Of a stretch of DNA of 64,000 nt, positions 32,877 to 41,423 are shown in pieces. Below the pieces are notes generated by a model. That model was given only the letters and a program-made list of their open reading frames with translations. It was not told the origin of the DNA and did no database searches. Positions within the stretch are counted from its first letter, which is position 1; every line of letters starts with the position of its first letter. Source of the DNA: J054 sp965223095 (GTDB taxonomy: Bacteria; Pseudomonadota; Gammaproteobacteria; Steroidobacterales; GCA-2729495); contig OZ244979.1 in the NCBI GenBank assembly GCA_965223095.1, positions 2,790,001 to 2,854,000 on the forward strand. The letters are read 5' to 3'. A program made the translations under genes and the position numbers.

Positions 32877-33671
32877 CTACAAACACATGCCCCCGTCGAC
32901 CTGCAGGGTGGTACCGGTAATAAAACTACTGCGATCTGAAATGAGGTAAGTGGCCGCTTCCCCCGCATCATGCTCCGGATCGCCAAAGCGGCCCACGTGA
33001 TGTTTCGCCGCGTTCTTTTCTCGCACGGCCGGCATGGCTTCGTGCAGTTGAATCGCCTTTTCGGTTTCGAAGACACCAAACAGCAGGGTGTTAATCCGAA
33101 TACCTTGCCGCGAATACTCCAGAGCCCCAGCCTGCGTCAGCCCCTCCACGGCTAGTTTTGACGCGATGTATGGTGCCATGCGCATACCGGTGTCACGCGT
33201 CGCGCCAGAACTGACATTAATAATGGAATAGTTATCCCCCGTCGCCGCAGCTTGCGCCAGGAATTGCTGAATCGCGAATTTCATGCCCAGGTAAGTCCCG
33301 GTGACGTTGGTACGCATCACCTGCTCAAAGCTCTCCAGCGACTCGTCGGCCAACAACTGAAAATCGCCGGGGAAAACCGCGTTGTTGATCATGGCGTCCA
33401 GACGCCCGAATCGGTCGACGACAAACTCGATGACGCTGGCATTGTCAGCTTCGCTGCAGATGTCCATGCGATAGTAGGCGGAGCGATCCGCATCGCACTG
33501 GGCCTGTTCGCGCAAGCGCGCCAGGGCCGCTTCGCCTGTGTCGCCGTTGCGACTGGTAATAATCACCGTGGCGCCATGCTTGGCCAGCCGGGTGGCCATC
33601 CCGAATCCGATCCCCATGCTGCCGCCCGTCACGATAACGACTTTCCCCGCTAGCTCTTTATCAATGGTCAC
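32877..33671 (-). CDS. Short-chain dehydrogenase/reductase
   Basis: 264 residues, classical SDR. The nucleotide site is TGGSMGIG (~16-23) and the structural motif is NNAV (usually NNAG). The catalytic Ser lies in NVSSG, with Tyr-x-x-x-Lys as YIASK. The C-terminus is ITGTTLQVDGGMCL. It oxidises or reduces a hydroxyl/keto group with NAD(P). The gap to the Rieske gene is 53 nt on the same strand, consistent with a shared catabolic operon. The substrate is not predictable. Confidence 0.85.
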   Translation of the reverse strand: MTIDKELAGKVVIVTGGSMGIGFGMATRLAKHGATVIITSRNGDTGEAALARLREQAQCDADRSAYYRMDICSEADNASVIEFVVDRFGRLDAMINNAVFPGDFQLLADESLESFEQVMRTNVTGTYLGMKFAIQQFLAQAAATGDNYSIINVSSGATRDTGMRMAPYIASKLAVEGLTQAGALEYSRQGIRINTLLFGVFETEKAIQLHEAMPAVREKNAAKHHVGRFGDPEHDAGEAATYLISDRSSFITGTTLQVDGGMCL

Positions 33672-33724
33672 GCCTGGTCCTTTGCCTTCTATTTATTCCC
33701 GCGCACAGCGAATGATCAACAACA

Positions 33725-35149
33725 CTAAGCGCCCGGCCGCGCGCCACCATTCTGCTTCGCCTGCAACTCATCAAGCAACTTCACGGTGACAAAATTCGAG
33801 CCATTTTCCTTCGCCGCCTTCTCGGCGTTTTCGATAATCATCGGCTGCACAAAGTTGGGTGCCTTTTGCACGCGCGCCAAGGCCTCATCTTCCCATTCCA
33901 GGGTGGCCTTGGATTTCGCGTCTCGCGGCACCACCGGTTCGGACTCGCCAAAGTCCTTCGGTCGGGTGGGCTCAATCCTATCAATATCAACGAAGTTGAG
34001 GTCTTTCACCGAAGTCACGCGCGTGTCACCGGGCGGAATACAGGGCATGGCCTCGTAGGCCCAAACGCCTGGGTTTGCCTTGCGATTCGGCGAGGGGACA
34101 ATGCGCACCGCCTGCTCGGGCGCGCGCAATTTCGTCCGGTCTATTTGCCAACCTTTATTGCGCATGTTCTCCATGAGGCCCCAATACGTCAACACAATCT
34201 TGTCTTCGTCATGGGTGTAAACGGCGTTTGGATTGGGGCCGACCGCCGCCACCAGGGGCCGCTGGGATTCCGCCAAGGCCTTGTCTTGGTGAACATTCTG
34301 TAGATTGCGTCGCGTGTGCTCGATGTCGAAATCTTCTTCCATGCGATAGTTGCGCAGAAACACATGGCGCATCATGGTTCGATGCTCATCGATGGGCGTG
34401 GTAAATTCGTAAAAAATGTTGAACTCGCCCGAGCCGATACCGCCGATTTCAACCTGACCTCGCAAGGTAAATCCGGGCACAAAAAACTTCATAACCGATT
34501 CGACTTTACTCCCCGCTTCCCGCATTTCCGACCAGACACCCCCACTGGGCGCAGGATTAACCTGCATGACCGACTGAAAGCCGTGGTCCGTGGCGGTGAC
34601 ATGATGTTCCGGCGCTTGGATGGGGTTTTCATTGCCTTGAAACAGGATGCCGTGCACCACGGGCAGATGCACATAATCCAAATTAGTAAATTTACAAGTG
34701 TGATAGTCCGCCTCCCACACTTCCTCATTGGTGGTGAAGCGCCATTGATCGTCGCCCCACTCCGGCATATCGAAAATGGGCGACGCCGCAGCGGGATCGT
34801 CACCCAGACAAACCCAAATAGCCCCGTATTTCTCCACCGTAGCGTAGGCATCGATACGCATGCCGGGCGCAACCACCTGAACTTCGTGATCCCGCCGCGA
34901 AGGCACCAAGGTGCAATCGCCCTGCCCGTTGAAACGATACCCGTGGAATGGACAAGCCAGCGTGCCATCTTTATACAGACAGCCTTCGGCTAGACTGGCG
35001 CCCCGGTGCGGGCATACATTGCTGATGCAGCGCGCTGTGCCGTCCATCTCACGAAACAACACGAAGTCGGCGCCTAGCATGCGGACTTGAATGGGCTCAT
35101 TGGTCAGGTCTTTGCTAAAACCCGCGACATACCAAACATTCGTATACAT
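33725..35149 (-). CDS. Rieske [2Fe-2S] ring-hydroxylating oxygenase, alpha-type
   Basis: 474 residues from the ATG at 35147-35149, preceded by AAGGGGG; a longer frame to 35260 lacks a ribosome site. The Rieske cluster ligands are in VCPHRGASL and ACPFHGYRFNG (~45-70). The C-terminal domain has the mononuclear-iron region (DYHTCKFTNLDYVHLPVVHG) and resembles the vanillate-demethylase/phthalate-type single-component oxygenases. It needs a reductase partner; the flavoprotein at 35771 might serve, but that is inference. Part of the UbiD-SDR cluster. Confidence 0.85.
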   Translation of the reverse strand: MYTNVWYVAGFSKDLTNEPIQVRMLGADFVLFREMDGTARCISNVCPHRGASLAEGCLYKDGTLACPFHGYRFNGQGDCTLVPSRRDHEVQVVAPGMRIDAYATVEKYGAIWVCLGDDPAAASPIFDMPEWGDDQWRFTTNEEVWEADYHTCKFTNLDYVHLPVVHGILFQGNENPIQAPEHHVTATDHGFQSVMQVNPAPSGGVWSEMREAGSKVESVMKFFVPGFTLRGQVEIGGIGSGEFNIFYEFTTPIDEHRTMMRHVFLRNYRMEEDFDIEHTRRNLQNVHQDKALAESQRPLVAAVGPNPNAVYTHDEDKIVLTYWGLMENMRNKGWQIDRTKLRAPEQAVRIVPSPNRKANPGVWAYEAMPCIPPGDTRVTSVKDLNFVDIDRIEPTRPKDFGESEPVVPRDAKSKATLEWEDEALARVQKAPNFVQPMIIENAEKAAKENGSNFVTVKLLDELQAKQNGGARPGA

Positions 35150-35409
35150 GCAAAACCCCCTAAGCGATCCGGGTGACCGATCATCGATGCAACCCGCAGC
35201 TACTCTAACTCGCCTGAAACGCCGTGCGAATAGGTAATCATCCGGGTGGATTGACCACAAGCAAACGCCGGTGGCAGCTATTTCTTTTTTAAGTCAAATA
35301 CTTATGCATACGCTATCGTATTCCCTAAGTTACTTCAGCTGACCACGAGGTAAACAAGCACCGGCCACCATATTGTCGTGCAGCCTTTTCTAACCCTTCT
35401 AAACCCGTT

Positions 35410-35727
35410 CTAAGCAGGCATCTTCATCAACTCAGACACTTCCAAGGTTCCGCCCAGCTCAAGAAACGGGCAGGCCTTGGCGATGGCTAGTGCGGCGTCC
35501 ATGGAATCGACCTCAATGACAGTGAAACCCGACATTGAGCTTGTGCCACCTGGCGTGACAGAACCGTCAGCTGCGATGGTTTTGGTATCTTTCAGCGGAT
35601 TAGCCGGACTCACGGCTGCATCGCCCAAGGACGCCAACCAGCTACGATAGTCGGCCATGTGCTGCTCACCCTCTTCGGGACTGGCCGGCCGACTGCCCCC
35701 CAAATAGGTAATCATGAATTGGGGCAT
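35410..35727 (-). CDS. YCII/DGPF-family small protein
   Basis: 105 residues, start MPQFMITYLGG, with SPEEGEQHMADYRSWLASLG and SGFTVIEVDSMDAALAIAK, the usual layout of YCII-related (DGPF) proteins. This is a ferredoxin-like dimeric fold, with some members acting as small lyases or dehalogenases. It lies between the Rieske gene and the flavoprotein gene on the same strand. The specific role is unknown. Confidence 0.75.
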   Translation of the reverse strand: MPQFMITYLGGSRPASPEEGEQHMADYRSWLASLGDAAVSPANPLKDTKTIAADGSVTPGGTSSMSGFTVIEVDSMDAALAIAKACPFLELGGTLEVSELMKMPA

Positions 35728-35770
35728 GGAGCCCTCCTTTGTTGCGGTAACGGTAAACTTCCCCGGCCAC

Positions 35771-36562
35771 TCAAACTAGCGGACCTACGCTGACTTTGCG
35801 AATCGCACGATCAATCATCTTCTCGATAAAGATAGCGATACCATTGGCGAAAAAGTTTACTCTGACGGGGAAGTAATAGTCTTGATCCAGCCAACCCGAT
35901 TCTCGCCAATGAGCCCAGTCATAGGGTGAGTCATGTTCCGTGCGTGTCACCACGGCCCGCCACACCCTAAAATTTATCAATTCAGTAATACCCGGTTTCG
36001 GCGTGACTCTCGATTCAATCTCGGTGGCTAAACGTAAGGCCAATTTCTGGGTTGCGCCCGCGAGTTTCGCCTGATACTTGGGCTCCTCGAACAAGCCGGC
36101 ATGCGTACCCAACTGCCCGACGACATGAAAACCCCAGTTCGCGACGGTCTTGCGCAGATACTTCAGAACGCTCTTTTGCCCGGCACCCGCCGCCGTGGTG
36201 ACAACGATCGCTTTCTTCCCGAAGAGTGATGGTCTATGCATCTGATAGACCAGCAAATCTAGGAAGTTTTTCATGAGCGTTGACACGTTAAAGCAATGCA
36301 CGGGCGATGCGAACACAACAGCATCAGCAGCCTCCATGGCGCTGACCAGAGCCGACACTTCTGTATTAAACGGGCACCGTTGTTCACCGAACTTAATGCA
36401 AGTTAGATAGCCCTGACAACGTGGCAAATTGATATCTTCAAGAAAGAGATACTCAAACTCGATATCAGCAATCTGCCGCAGGCTTCGCTCTAGCGCAACG
36501 ACCGAACGCATGGTATAGCCCTGATCCTTCGTCGGCGTTCCAACAATCGCCAAAATTCTCAT
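35771..36562 (-). CDS. Flavodoxin-like NAD(P)H-dependent reductase
   Basis: 263 residues from the ATG at 36560-36562. The flavodoxin fold starts MRILAIVGTPTKDQGYTM (FMN phosphate loop), with ADAVVFASPVHCFNVSTLMK and a later AIVVTTAAGAG. Two clusters of cysteines (PRCQGYLTC and QRCPF) resemble the iron-sulfur flavoprotein/NADPH-FMN reductase group. The extra ~90 C-terminal residues are not recognised. It may supply electrons in the Rieske/UbiD cluster. Confidence 0.75.
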   Translation of the reverse strand: MRILAIVGTPTKDQGYTMRSVVALERSLRQIADIEFEYLFLEDINLPRCQGYLTCIKFGEQRCPFNTEVSALVSAMEAADAVVFASPVHCFNVSTLMKNFLDLLVYQMHRPSLFGKKAIVVTTAAGAGQKSVLKYLRKTVANWGFHVVGQLGTHAGLFEEPKYQAKLAGATQKLALRLATEIESRVTPKPGITELINFRVWRAVVTRTEHDSPYDWAHWRESGWLDQDYYFPVRVNFFANGIAIFIEKMIDRAIRKVSVGPLV

Positions 36563-36770
36563 ATGTTTATTGATACCCATATTTCGAAGTACGTTCGCGC
36601 TCACTTATTAGATTACTAGAAACCTCTACCGCTATCGCATCAGAGACATAAGCGCCCCTCCAGAACGGTTGACCAAGCCGAGACTATTGGGCATTTCAAA
36701 TTGAGCCGTCTAAAAACGAACAGTAAACCAGTGTACAACAATACCCTCTTTTCAATAGCTTGCTGGCAGT

Positions 36771-37199
36771 CTAATATTTCTCCCAACTTTCTATTTTGCC
36801 GGGCACCTTCGTGAATAGCGGATGAACAGCGAGGGACTTTTCTTTGCGAAATTTCTCATACACGACCGGTTCGCGCTGGGACAATTTTTTTAGCAAATGA
36901 CTCCGTTCGTAAGCGACCTGTTGATTCGTCACGGGTATTTTTCGCTGGAGTCGACGCCGGACTATCTTGTCACGATTAAATTGATACCCCCTGACATCCG
37001 CCTCATCAGCCACATGACGCAAGTACGTTGCGATGGCACCCTGTTGATTACCGGTGTTTCTAAATCGTTCAAGCTGCGGATGATTCTTATAACCAACCGT
37101 CGAACCAAGCAAGACTTTTTGCGCTAACAACGCTTCTCGCCACAGTGCCACTAGGCCCTTCGCATCAAGATACTTCGGATGTATTGACCACAGTCTCAT
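36771..37199 (-). CDS. Pyrimidine-dimer DNA glycosylase-like protein
   Basis: 142 residues if started at the ATG at 37197-37199, as MRLWSIHPKYLDAKGLVALW is the family's usual N-terminus; the 55 codons upstream look like non-coding read-through. Then VLLGSTVGYKNHPQLERFR and YLRHVADEADVRGYQFNRDK. It matches the Pyr_excise (endonuclease V-like) family that removes UV photoproducts. Single gene, no operon partner visible. Length and motifs are normal for bacterial members. Confidence 0.75.
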   Translation of the reverse strand: MRLWSIHPKYLDAKGLVALWREALLAQKVLLGSTVGYKNHPQLERFRNTGNQQGAIATYLRHVADEADVRGYQFNRDKIVRRRLQRKIPVTNQQVAYERSHLLKKLSQREPVVYEKFRKEKSLAVHPLFTKVPGKIESWEKY

Positions 37200-37564
37200 A
37201 ATCGCACTAAAACCACAGGCTGCCGATAAAGACAGCATGACCGAAACGGATTGGTTAGTGAAAGGGTAATCCAAAGCACAACCCGAGGCACGAAAAAACT
37301 TCCAACGGATTTTTTTCCAAACTGCAAGCTCGTTTGGAATTTCAAGGCGCGTCACGGGTGACATCGACTTCTTCCGGCAGAGCTACTTACCGTGGCGAAC
37401 AAAAGAATGATGCCGACATGTCTTAGCATGGTAGCCATGCTGCTTTGACTAGTGGCGCTGAACAAGGCTGTTTTCATGGCGCCGATCACGAACGCCAGCT
37501 ATCCCCATCCCGCCAATAGCGCTAGCTACGGCGCAATAGGCGCCTATGCGATACCATCGGTCTG
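37200..37564. other. Intergenic stretch, nothing recognised
   Basis: 365 bases between the glycosylase-like gene and the four-helix membrane gene. Apart from an in-frame upstream extension of the glycosylase without a ribosome site I see no gene, RNA or strong hairpin. The short repeat gcgctagctacggcgcaataggcgcc near 37530 could fold weakly. Confidence 0.4.
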
Positions 37565-37975
37565 CTAGATCATACTATCGCGCTCACCCAACAACCAGCG
37601 AGCGACATCGGTGTAATCAAAAACTAAAGACACTGCCAGTGTCGCGGCAAACATCCACATGACCAGACGGCAGGCTAGCGGCATTTCGCCATTCTTTGCG
37701 CGGAGAAAGAGGTAGATAAACAGCGGTGTCCAAAGAATGACATGGACGATGCCCATCAACCGGACGTAGCCCATGACCTCATAAATCCAGCCCATGCCAA
37801 TGAACATCGCGAGATTTGTCAGAAATACGATCAAGGCGTCAAGACGCGTACGCTTAGAAAAAACCAACACCAGCGGTGTGATGGCAATCGCAAAAGCCAT
37901 CCAGTAAAGCCAGGCTGTCATCCAGCCGGTGGCAAGCGTAAACATTGCTTCGTTAAAAGGTATTTGATTTTCCAT
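37565..37975 (-). CDS. Four-helix membrane protein, unknown
   Basis: 136 residues with four hydrophobic helices (around 15-40, 46-64, 68-90 and 102-122), for example WLYWMAFAIAITPLVLVF and LMGIVHVILWTPLFIYLF. No family recognised; an inner-membrane location is predicted. Stands alone. Confidence 0.6.
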   Translation of the reverse strand: MENQIPFNEAMFTLATGWMTAWLYWMAFAIAITPLVLVFSKRTRLDALIVFLTNLAMFIGMGWIYEVMGYVRLMGIVHVILWTPLFIYLFLRAKNGEMPLACRLVMWMFAATLAVSLVFDYTDVARWLLGERDSMI

Positions 37976-38097
37976 ACTAGCTACCTCTGCTCTACTAGCT
38001 CTTTACGGACTGACCTGTCGTCCATAAGGCTAGCCATTTTGGTCGCATGCTCGGGTGCCGGAATGCTGAATTGGCTTGATTAAATACACGCTGCCGG

Positions 38098-38487
38098 CTA
38101 TGCGCCATCGTAGTAGGATCTATACGCTTCATCAAAATCTGCACAATCTATTTGCGCGGGAGTACTCAGCTCCAAACTGTCCACAACATCGGCAAGGCGT
38201 TCTCGTAATATCCTGAGCCGCTGAAAAACGTCCCCGTCTATCTCGTTCACTTGGTCATAGTAACGTAAGCCGGAATCCGTAAGTTCGTAATCCCCGTTCC
38301 GCTCCGCAATTAAACTTGCCGACAGCAATATACTGAGTTCGCGCTCCAATTCTTCATGAGTTGGTGCGCTCCTGTTGATCGCGTCTTCGGCTGCAAAAAT
38401 CCCCCGAAGATTTGCGGTGCCATCATGCGTGCAACAGTACGCAATGGTGTACAAACGCAGGGATGTATCTACGCGCAATTCGGGCAT
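38098..38487 (-). CDS. Small winged-helix-like protein, unknown
   Basis: 129 residues from MPELRVDTSL (ATG 38485-38487). The middle region AAEDAINRSAPTHEELEREL, followed by IAERNGDYELTDSGLRYY, looks like a wing of a winged-helix domain ('G.Y.LT..G'), as in PadR/Mrr-type proteins. The C-terminal helix is Leu/Arg rich. No partner visible. It flanks the cassette cluster but has no attC at its 3' end. Confidence 0.5.
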   Translation of the reverse strand: MPELRVDTSLRLYTIAYCCTHDGTANLRGIFAAEDAINRSAPTHEELERELSILLSASLIAERNGDYELTDSGLRYYDQVNEIDGDVFQRLRILRERLADVVDSLELSTPAQIDCADFDEAYRSYYDGA

Positions 38488-38644
38488 ATCAACCTCAATT
38501 TTGCCGCGGCACACCAAGCCGCGGAAAGCCAAACCACACGAAGCTCAGCGCCAAAGGATCGCAGGGAGCGGCAGCCTGCTTTGGGTATTGATGAGGCTCC
38601 TGATTAGTTAGCTCCGCGTGTCCAGCACCCCGTAGAAATTATCA

Positions 38645-38658
38645 TGATGCTCGCATCA
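38645..38658. terminator. Small hairpin after the methyltransferase gene
   Basis: TGATGC-TC-GCATCA, a perfect six-pair stem directly 3' of the methyltransferase stop, followed (minus strand) by AT-rich sequence. It may be a terminator or the residue of an attC stem. Confidence 0.35.
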
Positions 38659-38663
38659 CTTTG

Positions 38664-39665
38664 TTAGTCGGCATCAACATTTTTTCTTCTGCATCCTTCT
38701 GGCGGTAACATCGACGCTATAGCAGCCAAATGTTCGTGGTCGGTTCCACAGCAACCTCCTACCACGAGTAAGTCGTACCTTTCATACATCTGTGCCACCT
38801 GGTCACGGAGTATATCCAAATCACCACGGTCAAGCTCTGTGCTATTGTCCAGTTCCTCATGGCTCTTTTCTGACGCATTCGCACGGAAACCGCGAAACCG
38901 GGATAGCCATGGTTCATCTCCGTTTCGCGCGGCTTCGAGCGTGGGTAGCAAGTGGTTCGGGTGGGCACAGTTGACCATATAGTAAATCGGCGTCTCGCCT
39001 GTCGCATCGTCAACCACCTGGATAAATGTGCCGAGATATGTGCCATCGGGCAGGCGGCCATCAGTTTCCACTGTCGGTGAAACAATAATTGGCAATCCGC
39101 ATTCCGCGGCAGACTGGACGATGCCAATGGATTCCTCAGCCGTTGTCATTGTTAATGCGCAAACAAGATCAACTTCGGTTTTAGCTAGTGCTGCAATCTG
39201 CCGACGGTGATATTTGCGAGCAATCTCTGCCGTCATCGCCAAGTCATCTACTTTGTATCCATCACCCCGTGGCCCTACATCCGCGACGATAAGAACCGGG
39301 AAACTTTCCTCGTCGTAACCGTTAAGCTGGCGCCAGCGATCTACGAACCCGCGAGTCTTTAATACGGCCCGTTCGTTTATTGGACTAAGCTGATCTCGCT
39401 CAATACCTAACTCGGCAATGAAGTCTGGCTGAGCTCGCCAAACAAGGGCATCAAGCATCAAACCGCATCTACTGTTCGCGGCGATATTGAGAATTGGGTC
39501 TATATAGTTCCTCTCCAATTCTGCCCACGCATCGTCGTCTTCGTGAACAGCGAAGGCACAAAATTCCGGAAGCTCAAAACCCTGCTGAAAAACCAGGTAC
39601 GTTTCAGTTCCGGCACTAGTTAAGAACACCCGCTCATTCAATAGTTTTTGGATTCGTACGGTCAT
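38664..39665 (-). CDS. Homocysteine S-methyltransferase family protein
   Basis: 333 residues. It has the barrel and zinc site of this family: NCAHPNHL supplies the first cysteine and VVGGCCGTDHEHL the paired cysteines. The N-terminus VFLTSAGTETYLVFQQGFEL is the usual opening. It transfers a methyl group to homocysteine or a related thiol. It sits as the last cassette of the cluster; the stop codon is followed by GACTAACAAAG on the minus strand, which resembles an attC inverse core, but no clear partner core follows. Confidence 0.8.
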   Translation of the reverse strand: MTVRIQKLLNERVFLTSAGTETYLVFQQGFELPEFCAFAVHEDDDAWAELERNYIDPILNIAANSRCGLMLDALVWRAQPDFIAELGIERDQLSPINERAVLKTRGFVDRWRQLNGYDEESFPVLIVADVGPRGDGYKVDDLAMTAEIARKYHRRQIAALAKTEVDLVCALTMTTAEESIGIVQSAAECGLPIIVSPTVETDGRLPDGTYLGTFIQVVDDATGETPIYYMVNCAHPNHLLPTLEAARNGDEPWLSRFRGFRANASEKSHEELDNSTELDRGDLDILRDQVAQMYERYDLLVVGGCCGTDHEHLAAIASMLPPEGCRRKNVDAD

Positions 39666-39693
39666 TGCACTATTTGGTACCTTAATTTGTGCC

Positions 39694-39760
39694 GCCTAAC
39701 GCCCGAATCAATGGCCGACGCAGAGCGGCGTGGCCTTTACGAAGGCAAAGGGCGTGACAC
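39694..39760 (-). other. attC-like site 1
   Basis: Minus-strand right end GGGCGTTAGGC (GTTRRRY core intact). The other end GTGTCACGCCC is a degenerate inverse core. It lies 3' of the ParE/antitoxin cassette and directly upstream of the methyltransferase. Confidence 0.65.
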
Positions 39761-39793
39761 TTAAGGAGTCCATTGCTTTCGCTGTCTATGTTG

Positions 39794-40087
39794 CTATTTG
39801 CGTCCTCGCCAATAGCCTGGCCGTCGGCGACGATGGCCAATGGCTATGACTACAATCTCTTCGTCGCCCACGTGATAATAAACTCGAAATGGAAAGCGAG
39901 CGACAGATCGAACCCTAATATCTTCGCGTTCGGTGCGTGCGGCTAGCGGGAGTTCGCGGATGCGTGCAAAAGCACGACGGACTTCGGCGATGAGGGCAAG
40001 GCCTAAGCCGCTGCTCTGCTCTTCGTAGTTGGATGCTGCGGCTCGCAATTCCTCCTCGGCCTCTGGGAGGATGCGCAGTGTCGTCAC
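39794..40087 (-). CDS. ParE/RelE-family toxin
   Basis: 97 residues: LRILPEAEEELRAAASNYEE, then GLGLALIAEVRRAFARI and FPFRVYYHVGDEEIVVIAIG with a basic GHRRRRPGYW end, the typical ParE/RelE fold. It overlaps the upstream antitoxin by 4 nt (ATGA). All usual segments are present, so it is probably active and kept in check by the partner; the target (gyrase or mRNA) is not decidable from sequence. Confidence 0.8.
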   Translation of the reverse strand: MTTLRILPEAEEELRAAASNYEEQSSGLGLALIAEVRRAFARIRELPLAARTEREDIRVRSVARFPFRVYYHVGDEEIVVIAIGHRRRRPGYWRGRK

Positions 40088-40314
40088 TTCAGATCTTGTT
40101 CGATATCTGACAAGGTAGCATCGGCTGCTCGCGCATTGGACTTGCCTGTGGAATAGTCGGACAGTCGCCGCTCAGCTTCGTCGAGCCATAGCTCGGAGAC
40201 GTCTTCGTCTTTTCCGGGATCGAGGCTCTCGATAAGAGCAAGGGCAATCCTGGCACGATCGCGGTGCGGGAGCTGAAAAACTTTGTCCTCAATGTTGGGA
40301 TCGCTCGATTTCAT
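40084..40314 (-). CDS. Antitoxin, addiction-module component type
   Basis: 76 residues, with FQLPHRDRARIALALIESL and ELWLDEAERRLSDYSTGKSN. This is the pattern of short 'addiction module component' antitoxins (TIGR02574-like), commonly paired with ParE/RelE toxins. First gene of the pair inside the cassette. Confidence 0.75.
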   Translation of the reverse strand: MKSSDPNIEDKVFQLPHRDRARIALALIESLDPGKDEDVSELWLDEAERRLSDYSTGKSNARAADATLSDIEQDLK

Positions 40315-40383
40315 AAATTCACCTTAGAGCGTCGAAGCATGGCCGTCAATGCTGAATTCCACGGGCCTGCGGAACAAATAGCA

Positions 40384-40461
40384 ACATAACGCCGCAAACA
40401 GGGGGGCGGCGACAGCCACGTCCAGCGACCAACGGGAGTGGCCTGATTTACCTGGTTATGC
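40384..40461 (-). other. attC-like site 2
   Basis: Minus-strand inverse core GCATAAC and core GTTATGT enclose a GC-rich imperfect palindrome (about 78 bases). The stop codon TAA of the 73-residue gene lies inside the inverse core. Confidence 0.7.
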
Positions 40462-40677
40462 GGCCCGCACGATCGCCGCTTGTGTTTCTTTAGATAAATT
40501 GGCATCAACGAAGATTGATGATGGAAAAAGATAGTCTTCCCCGGATTCATCGATTACGCGAAGCATGTTCAATGCTTCAGCTTCGGAGTCTGCCAGCGCT
40601 TCATAAATCTTGCGATTTTCTAGTGCCGCAGGGTATGCCGAATTATCGATACAAATTACAAATTTAGAATCTTTCAT
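40456..40677 (-). CDS. Small cassette protein, unknown
   Basis: 73 residues: SKFVICIDNSAYPAALENRK, then IYEALADSEAEALNMLRVID and DYLFPSSIFVDANLSKETQA. Looks like a small alpha/beta protein; small proteins of this type recur in integron cassettes and near toxin-antitoxin genes. No function assigned. Its TAA is part of attC-like site 2. It follows the methyltransferase gene by only ~48 bases with no attC between, so both may share one cassette. Confidence 0.6.
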   Translation of the reverse strand: MKDSKFVICIDNSAYPAALENRKIYEALADSEAEALNMLRVIDESGEDYLFPSSIFVDANLSKETQAAIVRAA

Positions 40678-40725
40678 TGCTTAGTCTATAAAGTACTTTA
40701 TCTTGTACTCCAGCATGGAAAAAGC

Positions 40726-41316
40726 TTACTGCATTCTACGGGCTAGAAGAATGCCCGTGGACCACGGCCAATAGACGGTTTCAAAATTTGAGTGAGAATT
40801 AACCGCCTCGATAAATGCCGGAACTTTAGGCGCATGACCTTCGGGCCAACTTTCCTGCGGGAGCAAATCATCGCCGACATAGACTCCACCGACTCGAATT
40901 AGCCCCAACGCCTGATCCAGGTGGCTAAACTTCCCTGGCCATGCGTCAGCAAACAACAAGTCAACACTGCATTTCGGTTGTTTGAGTAAATAGGCCTCAG
41001 CGTCCTCGCAGACCAATTTAAGACGAGCGTCCTTACCCAAATGTGAAATCGCGACGGATTGTGCTTCCGGGTCTATGTCCACTGACTCAAACGTCGAATC
41101 ATTATCCATACCGTCCAGAAGCCAGCACGTTGCGATGCCCGTACCCGTGCCCAGCTCAACAATGTGGCCGTCAGGCGTCTCTTTGGCAAGTTGACGAAGC
41201 AATGCACCGGTTTCATGTACCGATGCCATTTGAAAACCGAGTTGTTCTGTTTCAAGCTCAATTGCAGTCAGTTGCTGCGGTAGCCCGCTTGGTAGTCTGT
41301 AGCGATCAGGGAACAT
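40726..41316 (-). CDS. Class I SAM-dependent O-methyltransferase
   Basis: 196 residues with the Rossmann methyltransferase motif VELGTGTGIATCWLL (~52-66), the acidic ESVDIDPEAQ loop, LLFADAWPGKFSHL and a late IRVGGVYVGDDLLP, as in O-methyltransferase/CmcI-like proteins. The start ATG (41314-41316) is the ATG formed by the attC core GTTATGT, so cassette insertion supplies the start codon. A longer frame begins within the attC but has no ribosome site. The substrate is unknown. Confidence 0.75.
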   Translation of the reverse strand: MFPDRYRLPSGLPQQLTAIELETEQLGFQMASVHETGALLRQLAKETPDGHIVELGTGTGIATCWLLDGMDNDSTFESVDIDPEAQSVAISHLGKDARLKLVCEDAEAYLLKQPKCSVDLLFADAWPGKFSHLDQALGLIRVGGVYVGDDLLPQESWPEGHAPKVPAFIEAVNSHSNFETVYWPWSTGILLARRMQ

Positions 41317-41423
41317 AACGCCCGCAACAGCGGCGCCGCGCACCTGGCGTGCCAGTTGCCGCCGCCGGCCCTGCAGGTAGCGTGCAAGGCGCGGTAGGCG
41401 TTCGTTGCTTGCCCTTGTTAGGC
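41313..41423 (-). other. attC-like site 3
   Basis: Minus-strand inverse core GCCTAAC and core GTTATGT, 111 bases apart, GC-rich and imperfectly palindromic. The upstream cassette's stop (TAA) is in the inverse core and the downstream cassette's ATG is in the core. Confidence 0.7.

Noticed and set aside
34316..34993. 225-residue plus-strand frame opposite the Rieske gene
   Set aside because: Shadow of the oxygenase; no homology pattern and no start signal.
38533..38663. A sixth attC after the homocysteine methyltransferase gene
   Set aside because: Only the inverse-core-like GACTAAC is present; no matching core is found on the far side.
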